DNA of 64,000 bases from Rhopalosiphum padi. Lineage: Eukaryota; Arthropoda; Insecta; Hemiptera; Aphididae. Positions 13,701 through 26,911 of this stretch are shown here, piece after piece (position 1 is the stretch's first letter; each line of letters starts with the position of its first letter). Below the pieces are notes generated by a model. That model saw nothing but the letters and a program-made list of their open reading frames with translations, searched no databases and was not told where the DNA came from. The translations under genes were made by a program, and so were the position numbers. The DNA lies in assembly GCF_020882245.1 (NCBI RefSeq), contig NC_083597.1, forward strand, positions 1,212,581 to 1,276,580, in the 5' to 3' direction.

Positions 13701-15567
13701 AAAATTAAAGTATAAGAAAATTAATGTAATGGGGTGTGATGTATATTTCTGCGTATAAATTAATGTCTGGTGTGATATTTGAAATAACAATATGCAATTT
13801 TATTGTTTTAAAATCTTTTCTGGAAGGTATTATTTATGTTAATTTTTCTATTACCTATTTAAAATGTTTAAAATAATATTGATTCAGAGAGATGGAAAAG
13901 GAATTATTAATATATAAGTAAGGTAGTTTTTTATTATTATCAGTTTATTATTGTAAATTTAAAAATTACTATAAAATGACAGTCTATTCAATTGTGCAGT
14001 TAATCAAAAATAATTATTATTTTGTTTTTCATAAAAACCTTTGAAAACAAGTAAAATAAAATAAATACATACAATATTTCAACAGCCCACAGTTGTATAA
14101 GTACTGATAATATAGACTAATATAAATAAATTTATATTTTCTTGCACAAATCTTTAATAATATTTTATCGGACTGCGACTGTCGCAGATGAGTTACCCAG
14201 TACAATGTGTATCAGTAGTGCAAAAAATCGTGCCCAAAGACAATTGTCCGGAGAACCAAGGACCGATGCGGATGATGACTACCCAGCAACACGATTATTA
14301 CGGACCATGCGACTACGAAGGCCTCGGACGTGGCAAAAAAATTATGCAGTCTGACAGCCTTGTGATAAATTCTGACTGTCCGATGGCGGGGCTCACCACG
14401 AGCTCTTGTTCTTACCAGCCCGTTTGTGTGAAACGAGAGAACAATTTTAAACCGAACCAATGGTAAGTACCACCACAGTATTTGTATTGAGGACGATAGG
14501 ATTCAGATGTGTTCTACAGTGTCTCATAAAGAGTCATAGATTAGCGGAAATCGGGAAAGGAGGGAGTATAGAAAATGTTTTTGAGGTAATTACTAATTAA
14601 ATGACTATTCTATAATACTACTCTATTTTTTCTGTTTCTACCAAAATATTGGCAATTCTATTAAAATTCGGTAGTTTTTAATTAATATAAATGGTACAAA
14701 AAGTAAATCGGTATTTCAAAAAACACTTTTAAGTAGATATTTATGTTTATTATTTTCGCACTGAGGTCACACAATTACTTATTCCCTGTGCTTCGCAAAT
14801 CCTAAGGAACGTTCTAGGTAGTGTATACAAATCGTATTTTCATTATTTTAAAATAATTACATTTATTTTATAATATGCATTAACTGTTTAACATAATATA
14901 GTTATACCGCTCCAGTGGAAAAAATGGACTTAAACACAACTAACAGATCTAGCTACAAGAAAATAGAAAAACAGGAAAAAATTCGAACACCATGGGCCAC
15001 AAAACTAAGCTATTGCAAACCAAATAACGCTATGAACTACTGTACAATGTATAACTACAGGTACAGTTTTATTTTTTTAATAATTTCTTAAATCATTATT
15101 ATATAACAATATAACTTACTAAAAGAACTGTATAATGTATGAACTAACTCATTATTTTAATAACATTTAACATTTTTTCTAACAAAATCCAAAAAATTTA
15201 AGTAAAAAACCAATGTATCATTACTCCACTCATCTAAAATTTAAATACTTATAAGAGCCCAGAGGTAGATACTTTAAATATTGTAAAAATTATTATTTTC
15301 GGCAATCTTCACAGTTACAAGGAACCCGGTGCGTACATGTACAAGGATAATTGTGGTGATACAGTTAATCCCATGATGGACAGTAATTTAAGTAAGATAA
15401 TATTGTAATAGGTACTACTATAAGTCTATAACCAAACTTAGTGAATAATACATTAATACCACACCTTTTTACTAGCCAAAAACTGTTGTCCGTTAACCTG
15501 TCTGGCTGATAATGTAGATAACGAACTTAAATCAAAATTTACAAAAGCACATCACTTTGATGATTAA
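10775..15567 (+). CDS. SAXO/FAM154-like stabilizer of axonemal microtubules
   Basis: Predicted microtubule-binding protein of cilia or sperm tails. Proposed exons: 10775-10816, 10931-11029, 12456-12509, 13223-13375, 14188-14462, 14902-15060, 15315-15391 and 15476-15567. They join into 316 codons before TAA with consistent phases. The SAXO signature is the repeated Mn-type block: PMAGLTTSSCSYQP is followed about 20 residues later by APVEKMDLNTTNRSSYK, the same spacing and wording seen in SAXO1/2. An earlier block in exon 4 (HLVMAGKFQNQTSQR) is a weaker copy. The N-terminus is Cys-rich, as in SAXO proteins. The first exon is the least certain: its GTACAA donor is weak, and another in-frame donor lies at 10784. 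Expression is expected in testis and ciliated sensory cells, by family inference. Confidence 0.75.
11030..12455 (+). other. intron of the SAXO-like gene
   Basis: A 1.4 kb AT-rich intron between the second and third proposed exons. It holds a short TTAGG-type run (three CCTAA units at 11384-11398) and a TA dinucleotide run near 12110-12130. No coding signal was recognised. Confidence 0.5.
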
Positions 15568-16628
15568 TTTTTGAAGCCACTGCAGTCAGTTTACTATACA
15601 GAAATATACAAATTGTTGATGGTGTGATGGACGGTATCGCGGTGGCGTATAGATCGCAAGTTGACTAATTCATTCCTTCATTAACACTTGTCAATGGAAA
15701 ACATTTTTTAAAAATACAGATAGCAAACATTACATATTATATTTTATGATCTTTACAATTTAAAGAAATTAACACGTGGTTAATATCTTTTTTTACAAAA
15801 CAATATTATTAGATATAGGTATTTATAATATTCTACAAAAACTAATGATATCCTTATGTAATATCATCCGATGTATGATTTAGTTACGCCCTCAAACACA
15901 TATTTTGATTTTTGATTAACATTAATATCGATCATATTATTGTATATATAACGCGGACATAATTAGATCGAGGAATATAGTATAGACCAACTGTTCCCAA
16001 CCCATGGGCCGCGCGCGAGCAGTGTGTAACAAAATTCAGTACCTAATATACATGTTATTATTATTATTATTTTTTTTTAAACGGTTAGTTATGTACAGCA
16101 AAACTATAGTATGATATAAAATATTAGGGTCTGTTTACTTAAAAAGTTGTTATAACTTTTTATAATAATACTAACAAATTTAAAAATTATTATTATTTAA
16201 GTTTAGCGCCATAGGCGCATTTTGTCGTTATTAAAAATGTTTATCAGTTAAACTTCCTAAATTGTCTCTTGCAACTTTCAATTATTAAATAGTTTCAAAG
16301 TTCATCAATATTACATGGATTAGTGCTTACAAGATACACATTACAGAACTAATTACGCATAACATTATACAGGTAGTATATACTGAAAATACTCTTTGAA
16401 TTATAGTCATTAAAATATAGATACTAGCTACAGTTAACAACTAAATTTATAAATGTACAGTATAATTAAATACAATAATAACTAAATATTGATTAAAGTA
16501 TATTATTGGATATATTTGTAGTATTGTTAATGTTATTTGATATAAAAAAGAAATAGTCAAAATGAGCTGAAACTTAAATTTAATTTATGCGGAAACGTTA
16601 TTCGAAGATAATATTACTACCATTAATA
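15568..16628. other. intergenic spacer with a TE-like patch
   Basis: AT-rich. The GC-rich patch at about 15988-16022 (CTGTTCCCAACCCATGGG...) resembles an hAT terminal sequence and shares TTCCCAAC...TATGGG-type wording with 19468-19555. No matching second end was found, so only a fragment can be claimed. Confidence 0.35.
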
Positions 16629-17035
16629 TGACGCTATGTGTTATCTCTGTCTTATATACGCGTAACATAGTTTAAAAACTGTTTTGCGCGGGACAACTTT
16701 ACTCCCTCGATATTTTAATCAAAACAACCAAAATTATGAATCCCATTGAGAAGAACTTTACCTGTGTCGTAGCGTTTTAATTTTTTTGATAACATGAATG
16801 CAATTAAAGTTATCGGTTTGAGAACTTTAGGTTTTTTTCATTTAATTATTAAAAATTATTGGTTACCACTATCAAAAAAATTAAAACGCTACAACACAGG
16901 TAAAGTTCTTCTCAATGCGATTTAAAATGTTGGTAATTTTGATATAAATATAAGTAAAGTTGTCTCGCAAAAAACAGTTTTTAATTATGTTACGCGTGTA
17001 TAAGACAGAGACAACACATGTGGGTATAGCGTCCT
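16629..17035. repeat. foldback (long inverted repeat) element
   Basis: Left and right halves are reverse complements over about 170-200 bp each, around a loop near 16790-16865. Matching pairs include AACTTTACCTGTGT..GTAGCGTTTTAA on the left with its complement at about 16878-16910, TTATATACGCGTAACATA at 16661-16678 with its complement at about 16984-17003, and GACGCTAT at 16630 with ATAGCGTC at about 17026-17033. Arms differ by scattered substitutions and a short indel near the outer end. No coding capacity. It reads as a non-autonomous foldback MITE. A target-site duplication was not resolved. Confidence 0.85.
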
Positions 17036-17924
17036 CTTAATATTAAATATAATAAAATATAATGTAATAGTAAATAAATCTAGAAAACTACCTTCTTCAG
17101 TAACAACGGTGGAAAGCAAAATTAGTATATTATATTAGCAAATAGTTATATACTTATATACATTCATATCTTAGTAAACGCTTACCTATCTTAGGTCCCG
17201 AAATAAAAAATATTCAAAGAAGTAGGTATAGGTATGTATAATCAATAATGACAAAATTTAAATATTTTTCTCGTGTAACTAAAATACTAGGTATTTGTAA
17301 TTTTTATCAAACAAAAACTTCGATATTTTAAAATTTAAAAATTAAAAGCCAAAAAGTCTAAGCACCAAAATATACTTATTTATTAGAAAAAAAGTATTTA
17401 TTTTATATCTTAGTTTTTAACAGATTTCAGATATTAATAATATTTATTATTTATCAAGGAAGCAAATGTGAAAATAAAATTTTCTAAGACTTAGCTTTAG
17501 CGTAAATACAAATGTTTCATTAAATTGAAAATGAAAAACAAATTTAGTGATTAAAATTCTAAAAATTATAAACGTGAACGTCGTAAATCACTTCATTACC
17601 ATTTATACATTATTTTTTTTTAATTGGCCCATTTTTAATTATATTTCTTAACAATAGGTACTCGTTTTTAAAATTTTTCAAAGTACACAAAGTAGTAATA
17701 AGTATTATTCAAAACAATCCAAAATGTATTTAAAAAAAGTTAAATTATTAAAATTAACTTTCCTCAAAAATTACGTATTTATTATTAAAATAATAAAATC
17801 AATCAAAAAGTATAAAATGTGTAATCGACTAACATTTTCTCTTCCAAAGAGCTTCAGACTTTTACGTTAGGAGTAAAGGTATCGATTTGCATCGATTGAG
17901 GGCCGATAATTAGATTACCGAATT
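17036..17924. other. AT-rich spacer
   Basis: No gene, RNA or transposon recognised. Confidence 0.4.
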
Positions 17925-18135
17925 ACCATTTTTCATGTTTATATTTTTTTTATTCATTAAAAAAAACCGGGAATGCGACGGGGCATGGTATTACACCGAT
18001 TGATGACTGATAGCTAGACACTCAATTTCAATTTTTGGCATGTTTTTATTATTTTTTAATAAAAAAAAGAACCAGACATGCGACGGGACAAACTTTTACA
18101 CCGAATGATAATTGATAAGTTATAGAAAACTGATA
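17925..18135 (+). repeat. two-copy tandem duplication, about 105-bp unit
   Basis: Two diverged direct copies lie about 105 bp apart. Each has an A-rich run, then TGCGACGGG or TGCGACGGGG (17974 and 18079), then TTACACCGA(A/T)TGAT, then TGATA(A/G). The upstream CATGTTT and T-rich segments are also repeated. Substitutions throughout show the duplication is old. Function unknown. Confidence 0.7.
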
Positions 18136-21100
18136 GGTAACTCACAAATACGGTAATCGACTTTATAAAATTTTTAGTGACTGTTCGCACTAGGAGCTGC
18201 TGACTCTGCGGTTAGCACCTAGAACTCGCACACCCTGGACCAAGTGGACCAGATACAACGGAGCTATTGAGCTAATATAAATATATACAAGTGAATTATA
18301 ACAATAAAATTTAATATATCTTTATTATAATCAATACCAAAAAGAAAAAATTTGTTAGCTTTAGCCGAGATGATCAGTCTCTGACTGATTCAATCTTTAA
18401 TTAGATACCATTTTTTATAATCTTACAATTCTTACATGTGATCGATAATTTAACACGAATATTCATATATTTTATATATACGTTGTATATATTATACGTA
18501 TTATATATGCATATTAATAATATATTGCTAATTGTGACAACTAGTATTCGTTTTTATTAATTATTTTTTATAATGTGTATCATAAATTAATCATAATATA
18601 GGTAGTTTTAAATTTTTTGTATTTTCAAATTTTATGTGCCAGTTATATTTTTAATCTCTCACAATATTAGTTTATTTTATTATTTAATGTGTATAATATG
18701 ATGTAATAATATATTAATTTAATATCATTTTTATATCTATCTAGGTCCTAGGTTAAGTATTTTTTTTAACCATTTCATATTATTTATTTCATTTTATTTC
18801 ATTTCATTTATTTTGTATGTATCATACAAACTTTTTATATTTTCAATTTTTTCTGTTTTTTGGGTTGGAGAGGAGGTTTGTAACTGTGAATATTTCTTGT
18901 ATGCATCATTATATTTAAATATTTTTGTTGTTTATAGTTAGTATTGTTTTAAAACTTTCATATTATTTATTTTTATTTATCTTATAAAATGTTAGCTAAA
19001 ATCGCCTGTTATAAATAATTATAATACGTGTATTATGACTTAGGTACCTATAATACAAATGCTTTCACACATACGATGATTATATTATATGCTTATCGAA
19101 TATTATATTTAAATTAAATTTTTTTCACTTTTTTAAATTTTAAGTAGATTTTTTGGTTCATTTTTGAAGTTTTCTACCTGGGTTAGGGTAACACCCTATT
19201 GTTATACTCATAATTGTATTATTATAATTTAATCATTTATTATTATTTAATTATTATTCATGTTTACCATGTTTGTAAAATGTAACTTCGATGATTTTTT
19301 CTTCACTATTAAAATTGTATATTTATATCCAGTAAAACGTCTACCTAAATTAACATTAAAAACCTTCCATTAAATTATTTAATTGTTTCAAACCGTTTAT
19401 ATACAGATATCAATACTTAAGTCTTAAAGGTTATAATATGTTAGTACTACACTCATTAAGCCAATGCTTCCCAACCCAGTGGCATACTTAAACCTGAATT
19501 TGAGGGGGAGGGGTGGTGATCCCACTTAAGTATGCCACTGTCCCAACGTATGGGTTATATACATTATACGCATATGAGTTTTATATTAAAAAATATAATT
19601 GACAGGGCATATTATTAACGATGATTAACGGACAATTATACTATATAATATTATTAAGTATTTATGTGGTAATTGAGATATAATTTTGACAAAACATATT
19701 CCCCATTTGCGCAAGATACACATCTGCAATCTGCAAATACAATAATAATTTAATATATTTTTATATATATACTGCAATGGATAGCGTTGTAACTTATAAC
19801 TCTATTTATGGGTTATATAATATTTTATATTACTTAAATGTATTGCATTTACTATTTGATAATTTGTTGTCTATGCTACACACAAGGGAACATAAAATAC
19901 ATTTTTAAATTTCATTTCTCAAAATTACAACTTAAAATTATATACCTATAGGTATTTAAGAATTTATAATATTTAGCAATATAAAAATAAAAAATTTAAT
20001 AATATAACTAATATTATAGTATGAATGTATTTTATTATTCATTATATTTTGACTATACTTTACGTCCTTTATGATTAAATATTATATTGGCCAATATACA
20101 AAGGCCATTTTATATAAAGCCCAGGCATTATAGAAAGCACTCAAATTGTATACTTTGCTCATAACATAATATACATAATATAATTAATATAAATAATTAA
20201 ACCATTCCTGTAAAAACATATAGTGACATCATAAATAAAAAATTAATCATCTACTCATTTTCAGTGATTTCCAGATAATTACTAGAAACTGGGTATGCAT
20301 ATTCCCTATAGAAAATGATTATTGATTATAGATGTATTTTATCATACAATGAAAGTAGCATAATAGATTTTCTTTTAACTAAACAAATAAAAATTAAGAC
20401 TAACAAACAAATCAAAAGGTAAAAAAGATTCTAGTTTAATTTCTGTAATCATGAGACACATTTTAAATTACTATAATTTATATTGTTTTCCAAAAAAGTT
20501 ATATATAATATATTCTAATCTATAACATGGGTTGGCTACTAGTTTTGAAAAGGGTCTAGAAATTTTATATTTTATATTCTTGTTTACCAAGTTATTCTAA
20601 AATAAAAATTATAAAATATTTATGGTTACTTTATTTCCATATTCTTCTTCACGGTTTGCCAATTGCCAACCACTGATATTTCCTATGAGTTATGACCTAA
20701 TGATAAAATCATCATCAATAATTATTTTTGTTAACATTTTTTTGGATCATGTTTCTATTTTAATACTTAATAGCTGTTAAGTAATCAATTTTAAGTACAT
20801 TTTTAAAACTTAAATATCTAATTCAATATATATTGTTTTTATTTTTTAACTTCAACATAATATGATTCTATGCAACTATACAAGTAAATGTTAGGCATTT
20901 ATGATATAAATAAAAAAATAATAAAAATAATTCAGTGGAAATGAGTTTTAAAGGAAAAACAAATTTAGCAGTGAAAAATTAAACAATTTAAAAAGCTACA
21001 AAAAAAGAAAAGAAACTGAAAAATAGACTAAAACAGTTACATTTTTAAAATAAAATGTATGACATGGTTTAATATTTTAAAATTTAAAGAATATTTGTCC

Positions 21101-21353
21101 ACAGAAATATAAAAACTAATTAGTCTTTACAAACATATAAATTTCAGAGTTTTAGATTTATGAAAATAAATATGCGCTTTAGCAAGAAACAATATTTTTA
21201 GAAAATTACCTGTTGACCAGAATTAAAAGTTCAGTCAAAAAAGCGACATTTTTCTAACTTGAACTAACAACTAATATCTAATATCACAATTTGGTAAAAT
21301 AATCAAATATAGTTGCAAAAAATAAATAAATAAATTAAATAACAAAAGTTTTA
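18136..21353. other. long intergenic spacer before SMOX 3' end
   Basis: Mostly AT-rich. A more GC-balanced patch at about 18180-18265 is not recognised. The only clear element is a 64-bp MITE at 19477-19540. The SMOX-like gene on the minus strand ends at 21354, so its 3' UTR and poly(A) site should lie just below that point. Confidence 0.45.
19477..19540. mobile_element. 64-bp minimal hAT-type MITE
   Basis: Inverted ends CAGTGGCATACTTAA and its complement TTAAGTATGCCACTG bracket a G-rich core. It is flanked by TCCCAACC (19469-19476) and TCCCAACG (19541-19548), an 8-bp duplication with one mismatch. Removing the insert restores a CCCAAC-TATGGGTT sequence resembling another hAT end, so it may itself be nested. 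Confidence 0.78.
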
Positions 21354-23407
21354 CTATGCTAGTGGTAAGCCTTGTACCCATGTACTTAGGTCAGTGACTG
21401 TAGTATTAAGTGGTTCTTCTTCACGTTTACATACAATCAACATTTCAGCAGCTGCACGCCCAGACAAATATGCCCCGTGAACAGTGGAGTAAAAATTTGG
21501 ATGGGTATGTTCTCCAGCAAACGTTATAATAGGCTGTAAACAAAACATGTGTATAGATAATTACAAATACATTACTGATTTTATGTTACTCACAATCTTA
21601 TTATTATTAACATGCATTGGCCTTGCAATGTGTTCAATATCTAACTGACTAGAACCAACTCCAATAGCTGTATATGAACCGAGACTGAATTCATTAGTTT
21701 TCCATCGAGTGCTACAATAAAAAATATTTATAACATAACTAAACAAATATTCAGTGTTCTACTGTAAAGTTATAAAAACAATGTAATTACTTACCAAATA
21801 CATTTAGATGGATATGGTATACAAGGGTCATTCAAAAACCGTCTCAATACTTCTGTACACTTGTCTCCAATTTTTTTATCATCCAATTTCTCCATAATTT
21901 CAGCTTCATTACCAGATAACCAACCAAGCAACAGTGTATCATTTACTTTTGAAAAACTATATATCTTTTCACTCCAATCCCCGATTTCATCATTTTCCCA
22001 TAATAAAAGTATCTCATCTATATCTTGACTCAAAAATGGCCGATCGTAATACAAAAAAATTTTATCTACAACACCATACAATAGTCTACCAATAGATTTT
22101 TCTTTGTACTTAGGTAGTTTTGGACAGAAAATGTCATTGGATTTGAGTATACCTAATGGCAATGTGCAAATAATACTGTCAGCTTCATAAATCTTATCAT
22201 CACAATGAACATACACAGTTTCATTGGTGACATCCTCTCCGCCCACTTCAATTACAGTCTTATCAGAATCTTCAGAATCTGTACCATTGTCAATGCCTGA
22301 TGGCCATTTGATTTTTGTCACTCGAGAATTCATCTTTATGCAATCGGGTGGTAACTTGTTATGTATTGGATCTAGAATACTGCTGTAACCACTGGGCAGT
22401 GCAATATTACCACCCTGCAGTTCTTTGTAACTACCTAACTCAACCAAATCAATATCAACCATATTGTTACATCCAGTAATACAAGTTTCTCGCTTCAGTA
22501 GACAGTTAAAAATTAACCGCTGTAATTTACGAACATTATTATTTTGTACTTTTTCCAAATAAATTGCAATTTCGAGCTGCACATGTTCTCCAACACTGTG
22601 AATCCCGGGTGGTGGATCAAATGCGCCCGTAAAGTAATCTTCACATCGCCGCAAAAAACACATGTATGCTTCATATGTTTCCTAATAATAAAATATTATT
22701 AAAAAAAAAAAAAAAATTATAAAGAAATTATAACGGTGACAAATTAATTTTTTAGTTATCTCTCAAATTTTTTAACAATCAAATTGATTTTTAAATCTCT
22801 ACGAGTCTTACTTACTGAATACTCATAGTAATTAATTGTATCAGGTATAAACCTTATGAAAAAAGAAAATCATAGTTAAATTTTATTTTTGTATAACTTT
22901 TTTTTCCTGTCTAATATTTACACTATAGTTTTCCTACCAATATTCTTTGTTAAAGAGAACTGACCCAAACCTAAATCTGCCATTATAATTAAATTATTAA
23001 AAAAATATTTTAACTTACTTGTAATAATTCAATAGGAACTTTAGTTCCATCCATTGCAGTTGCAATAATACTGGGTAATTTCGGACGATGAGTAATATCC
23101 ACTAGACCATTAGCCAAAGCTAATTCATACATAGGATTACCTAATACGCCATGAATCCAATGAGCCCCAAGTTCAATTTGTTGACCATCTGTAAATCACT
23201 CATATATACAAATGTTAAGTAACAGTAATAAATGTTCATACTTATTGAAGTAGAACATATTCGACCACCAATACGATTTTGTGCTTCCAAAACAATAAAA
23301 TCATTCATATCATGCTGTGACAAATGTGTGGCTGCTGCTAGACCAGCTATTCCAGCGCCAATAATAATAACTTTGTGCTTTGAGACATCGGGTAATGGTT
23401 CACCCAT
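21354..23407 (-). CDS. SMOX: spermine/polyamine oxidase (FAD amine oxidase)
   Basis: Flavin amine oxidase that oxidises spermine or acetylated polyamines, giving an aldehyde and H2O2. Minus-strand exons in coding order: 23407-23242, 23188-23019, 22681-21795, 21711-21594 and 21533-21354. They join to 506 codons before TAG, the usual family size. The start is the first Met, upstream of VIIIGAGIAGLAAATHLS, the N-terminal dinucleotide-binding GxGxxG. GGRICS and LGAHWIHG follow, both conserved in the family, then a substrate-domain region in the large exon. The C-terminal FAD segment FAGEHTHPNFYSTVHGAYLS is intact. Between ITKIKW-like and DKIYEADSIICTLPLGIL strands there is an acidic insert (GTDSEDSDK). 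No signal peptide and no PTS1 (it ends GLPLA), so cytosolic or nuclear location is expected. I cannot separate SMOX from PAOX firmly without alignment. Confidence 0.92.
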
Positions 23408-24253
23408 AATAATCAGTCTTAATAAAAAAATCTAAAAAAAAAAATATACAATTAAAATTGATAAAATTAAAAAAATTAAATAATAATACATAAAATATTG
23501 ATTTGTATGATATTTTTACACACAAAAATTTTTTGTCAGGATGCAACTTTCCATTTTAGTTGACACATGTTATTTATAAATATCTTAGTTTGTAGTTGTT
23601 AATTACTATTTAAACATAAATCATATTGATTAACTGAAATCTTTGATATCATCAATCATTCAAGCACAAATAAACTATAGAAACACAACATTTCTTTATG
23701 CTATTATATGATATAATTAATGAAAATAACAACCAAGGAAAATAAATCAAAATTATTAAAATTATTTTAAAAACTACAAGATTATTTATCCATTATAAAT
23801 TTTCAATATAACTGTATTCACATGTTCCATTAAAAATCTCCAAAGATGTGGTTGGATTACCTGATCAGTGGTCTTAATTACTTTTAAAACTGTAAATATA
23901 AAATTCTTAGGTACTATTGGGGCATCGTTAAGTAGTTTTTTTCACCTTTAGCAATACAATTCACAACGTTTAACAAATTAATTAATATAATTATTATTTA
24001 TTCAAAGACTTTATTTTTAAAACATTTTAAAGTAGCTAAGCTTCATCAGAATTTATATTAATAAGGTTAAAAACGTCTAACCAATCTTTACTCAATGAAT
24101 TCCACAAGAAACCTCAATAACTTTTAAAATTGAAAATGATCATTAGCAGGCCATCTAGTAATAAAACAAATATTTCATGAATACGCATGTGCTACATAAA
24201 AATTCATTAATAGTTTAAAGCATTACCTAAGTTATTGAAGACAATATTAATTG

Positions 24254-24277
24254 TATATATATATATATATATATATC
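24254..24277. repeat. (TA)n microsatellite
   Basis: About 12 uninterrupted TA units in the spacer upstream of the SMOX-like gene. Confidence 0.85.
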
Positions 24278-26483
24278 ACTATAAAACGTATACTTTATTA
24301 AAACATTAGACCAGCAAACAGCTAAGTTTTTGCACACTGTTTTATTTGCAAAAAGTTTTGTGAATGATTATATTATCAATATCAACAACATTTTATTAAA
24401 GATTTTCACTGTCATCAAAATGATTAGTGCTTATATACAAATTAGATTTTGATTTTTAATAGTATTCTAACATATAGTAACATTTCATAATTCTAGTTGT
24501 AAAATATTTATATTCTATAAGACTATAATACCTACATTATTAAAAATATCAAATTTAGTAGGTTACACACAACTAAATCTAAATATATTTGATTTTTTTC
24601 ATATCTATTTTCTCCCTGCATTTGACAACTTTATCCATCATAGTCAGACGTCAGTACCACAATAACCGGGTGGGTGTGTTGAGTGTGTCAAACACACGGG
24701 TTCCTGGCCCCAACCTATAATGGGCCCGCCAAATGATAAAAATTTTCAAGAGGAGAGGATCATTAATTTTATTTACATACGGGTCCAAATTGGTGATGTT
24801 GCGGCACTGATCATAGTATAGGGTATTAATATATTATAAACATTAAACATTATATAATACATAACTAAGGTACATATTTTAAGCAAATCAGTAGTATACA
24901 ATATTTAAATCATGATTGGTTAATTTAGTCAATATGAAAGTAAGTGTATAATATTATAATTGAATTTATAAAATTAAATTTTACAAAAAAAAAATATTTT
25001 CATAAAATAATAATAGTGTCCCACACAAAAGACTAGAAAGTATAAGTTTTCTAGACATGACAATCATGCCCCCTTTCCACATATCAATTATTTTCTTTTT
25101 CAAACTAATATTATTAAATTTACTTATTGAACTAAGTTAAGAAAAGTGTAAATATTTCTAATAAATAAATTCAAAATATTTATCTATATATGTATAATAT
25201 ATATATATATAATATATACAATGAAGAATCTATTTTAAACAGAACTTTAGGTAACCTCAGACTTGTAATATAGAATAAAACTAAATAATATTTAGGAATA
25301 AAGAACATATTACATTATAAAACATTATAATATCTACTAATGCATTCATACATGACCCATCAAATATAGTTAGAACTAAATTCATAATTTTTTTTTTTGT
25401 TGGTATTCACAAAACTGTATGTTAATAAAATATAAATCTTGAAGCACTTACTAGTTATTTGGTATCCAGAGATTTGACAATCATGCTATAAAAAGTATTG
25501 GCCAACCTTGACTAGGTATATGGTTTTTAGTCATGTTGTGTGGGATAAAGGGATAAATGCCAAGCTAGCTAGTTAGTTGTGGACTATGCATAAGAAAAAC
25601 ATTTGATTAAAGTTTAAAAAAAATTTAACACTATTTTAAATGTTGTTAATGAAAAAAAAAACAAAGCTATTAAAATTGTAATTGATAAGAGTTAAGTGAT
25701 AACATCAACCAATATGATAATGGCCATAGGGTGAAATGACAAAATGGAATTTATGTCGCCTAACGGCTATGCGATCATACTCGAGACTCAACATTAATTT
25801 CAGTAATTTTGAACAATCTCGACACGAGAAATCGCAAACATGAAACCATCATTATTCAGGCTATTCAGGAACGGATTTAAAGCGGTAATCGGAATAAAAA
25901 TCCCCGAAATAAAATATCGCGTTTCTTAATATTTTAACAATAATGGATAAGCAGTGTTCGAATTGGAAAAAAAATTGATGACGGACGCTGGTTTTAGTTC
26001 AGAAAACACCGTTCTATAACAGATAAATTGTAAAGCAACCCGTTGTGGACTTCGTCCCCCACACCCCCAACACATATAGTAAGGTACTATAAAGCTAATA
26101 TTTTTCCTCGCTTAATTTAATGAAGGGAACGTTAAAATATATGAAAAAATGAAAACGTACTCCGTATAAAAACTTCAAATTGATAAATTTTTATGTTTAG
26201 AATATCTGAATATGTATTGTGAGGTGACATTGTAATATTGTATTTATAAATGATATATTTTATTTTATTAAAACCTATAACTTTTTAATTATAATTTTGT
26301 AATTAGCGTTTAAAAAATTGAAGTGTAGGAATTTTTTTCTGAGGTTCTTGGTCCTGTTAAGCCTAGGTACTTAATGCTTACTTTTAACTTTATAAGTGTT
26401 CACTTGCTATTGTAATCCGTTTGAAAATAATAATGATTGACATTATCGATAAATAATAATAGTTTTGACGCTGATCGTCATTA

Positions 26484-26510
26484 TCGTCATACACGGTTGG
26501 TGTATGACGA
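26484..26510. repeat. perfect 11-bp stem hairpin
   Basis: TCGTCATACAC and GTGTATGACGA pair perfectly around the 5-nt loop GGTTG. GATCGTCA also occurs upstream at 26473. It is too short for a typical pre-miRNA and may be a minimal transposon remnant. Confidence 0.7.
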
Positions 26511-26911
26511 TCACGCACGATACAAGAACCTTTAGAACCTAGATGCTACTGCAACCGTTCATTTATTTAAAAGCATATTACTCAATACTCATCATCACGT
26601 ATTTACGTTAGTATTCTGTGTTGGTACATTTTACTACATAAAATACAAAAACACCTGTCATTTTTTCAAATTTAATAAATAAATTTATGAAAATTGAATT
26701 TTTAATTGAAAAATAAAGTTATTATTTAAATTTATACGTTTTTCTGCATTTACCGTTAAATAGTTAAAAAAAAAACTGGGGCCCCTTGTAGCTATAATGC
26801 AGCTCACTTTACCACCCCCACGCCATCATCATAAAAATACTTCAGGCATACTACTACTTTGTACGTCTTTCTTTCTTTTACTTTGTACTTATCTAATATC
26901 TTGATTGCTGG

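Larger units (their letters stand above)
23408..26911. other. SMOX upstream region and intergenic spacer
   Basis: AT-rich. Contains the SMOX promoter side (just above 23407), a (TA)n microsatellite near 24254-24277, and GC-rich patches at about 24665-24735 and 26040-26080 that look like transposon debris but lack matching ends. A perfect 11-bp hairpin lies at 26484-26510. No gene was recognised. Confidence 0.4.

Noticed and set aside
14212..14460. 82-codon minus-strand open frame
   Set aside because: Antisense shadow of the main SAXO-like exon at 14188-14462.
24665..24735. GC-rich patch considered as a promoter or gene
   Set aside because: It contains a local GTGTGTT/AACACAC inverted repeat and GGCCC-type words like transposon ends, but no open frame and no matching second end, so no call was made.
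26484..26510. Hairpin considered as a microRNA precursor
   Set aside because: An 11-bp stem is far shorter than a pre-miRNA stem of about 22 bp or more.
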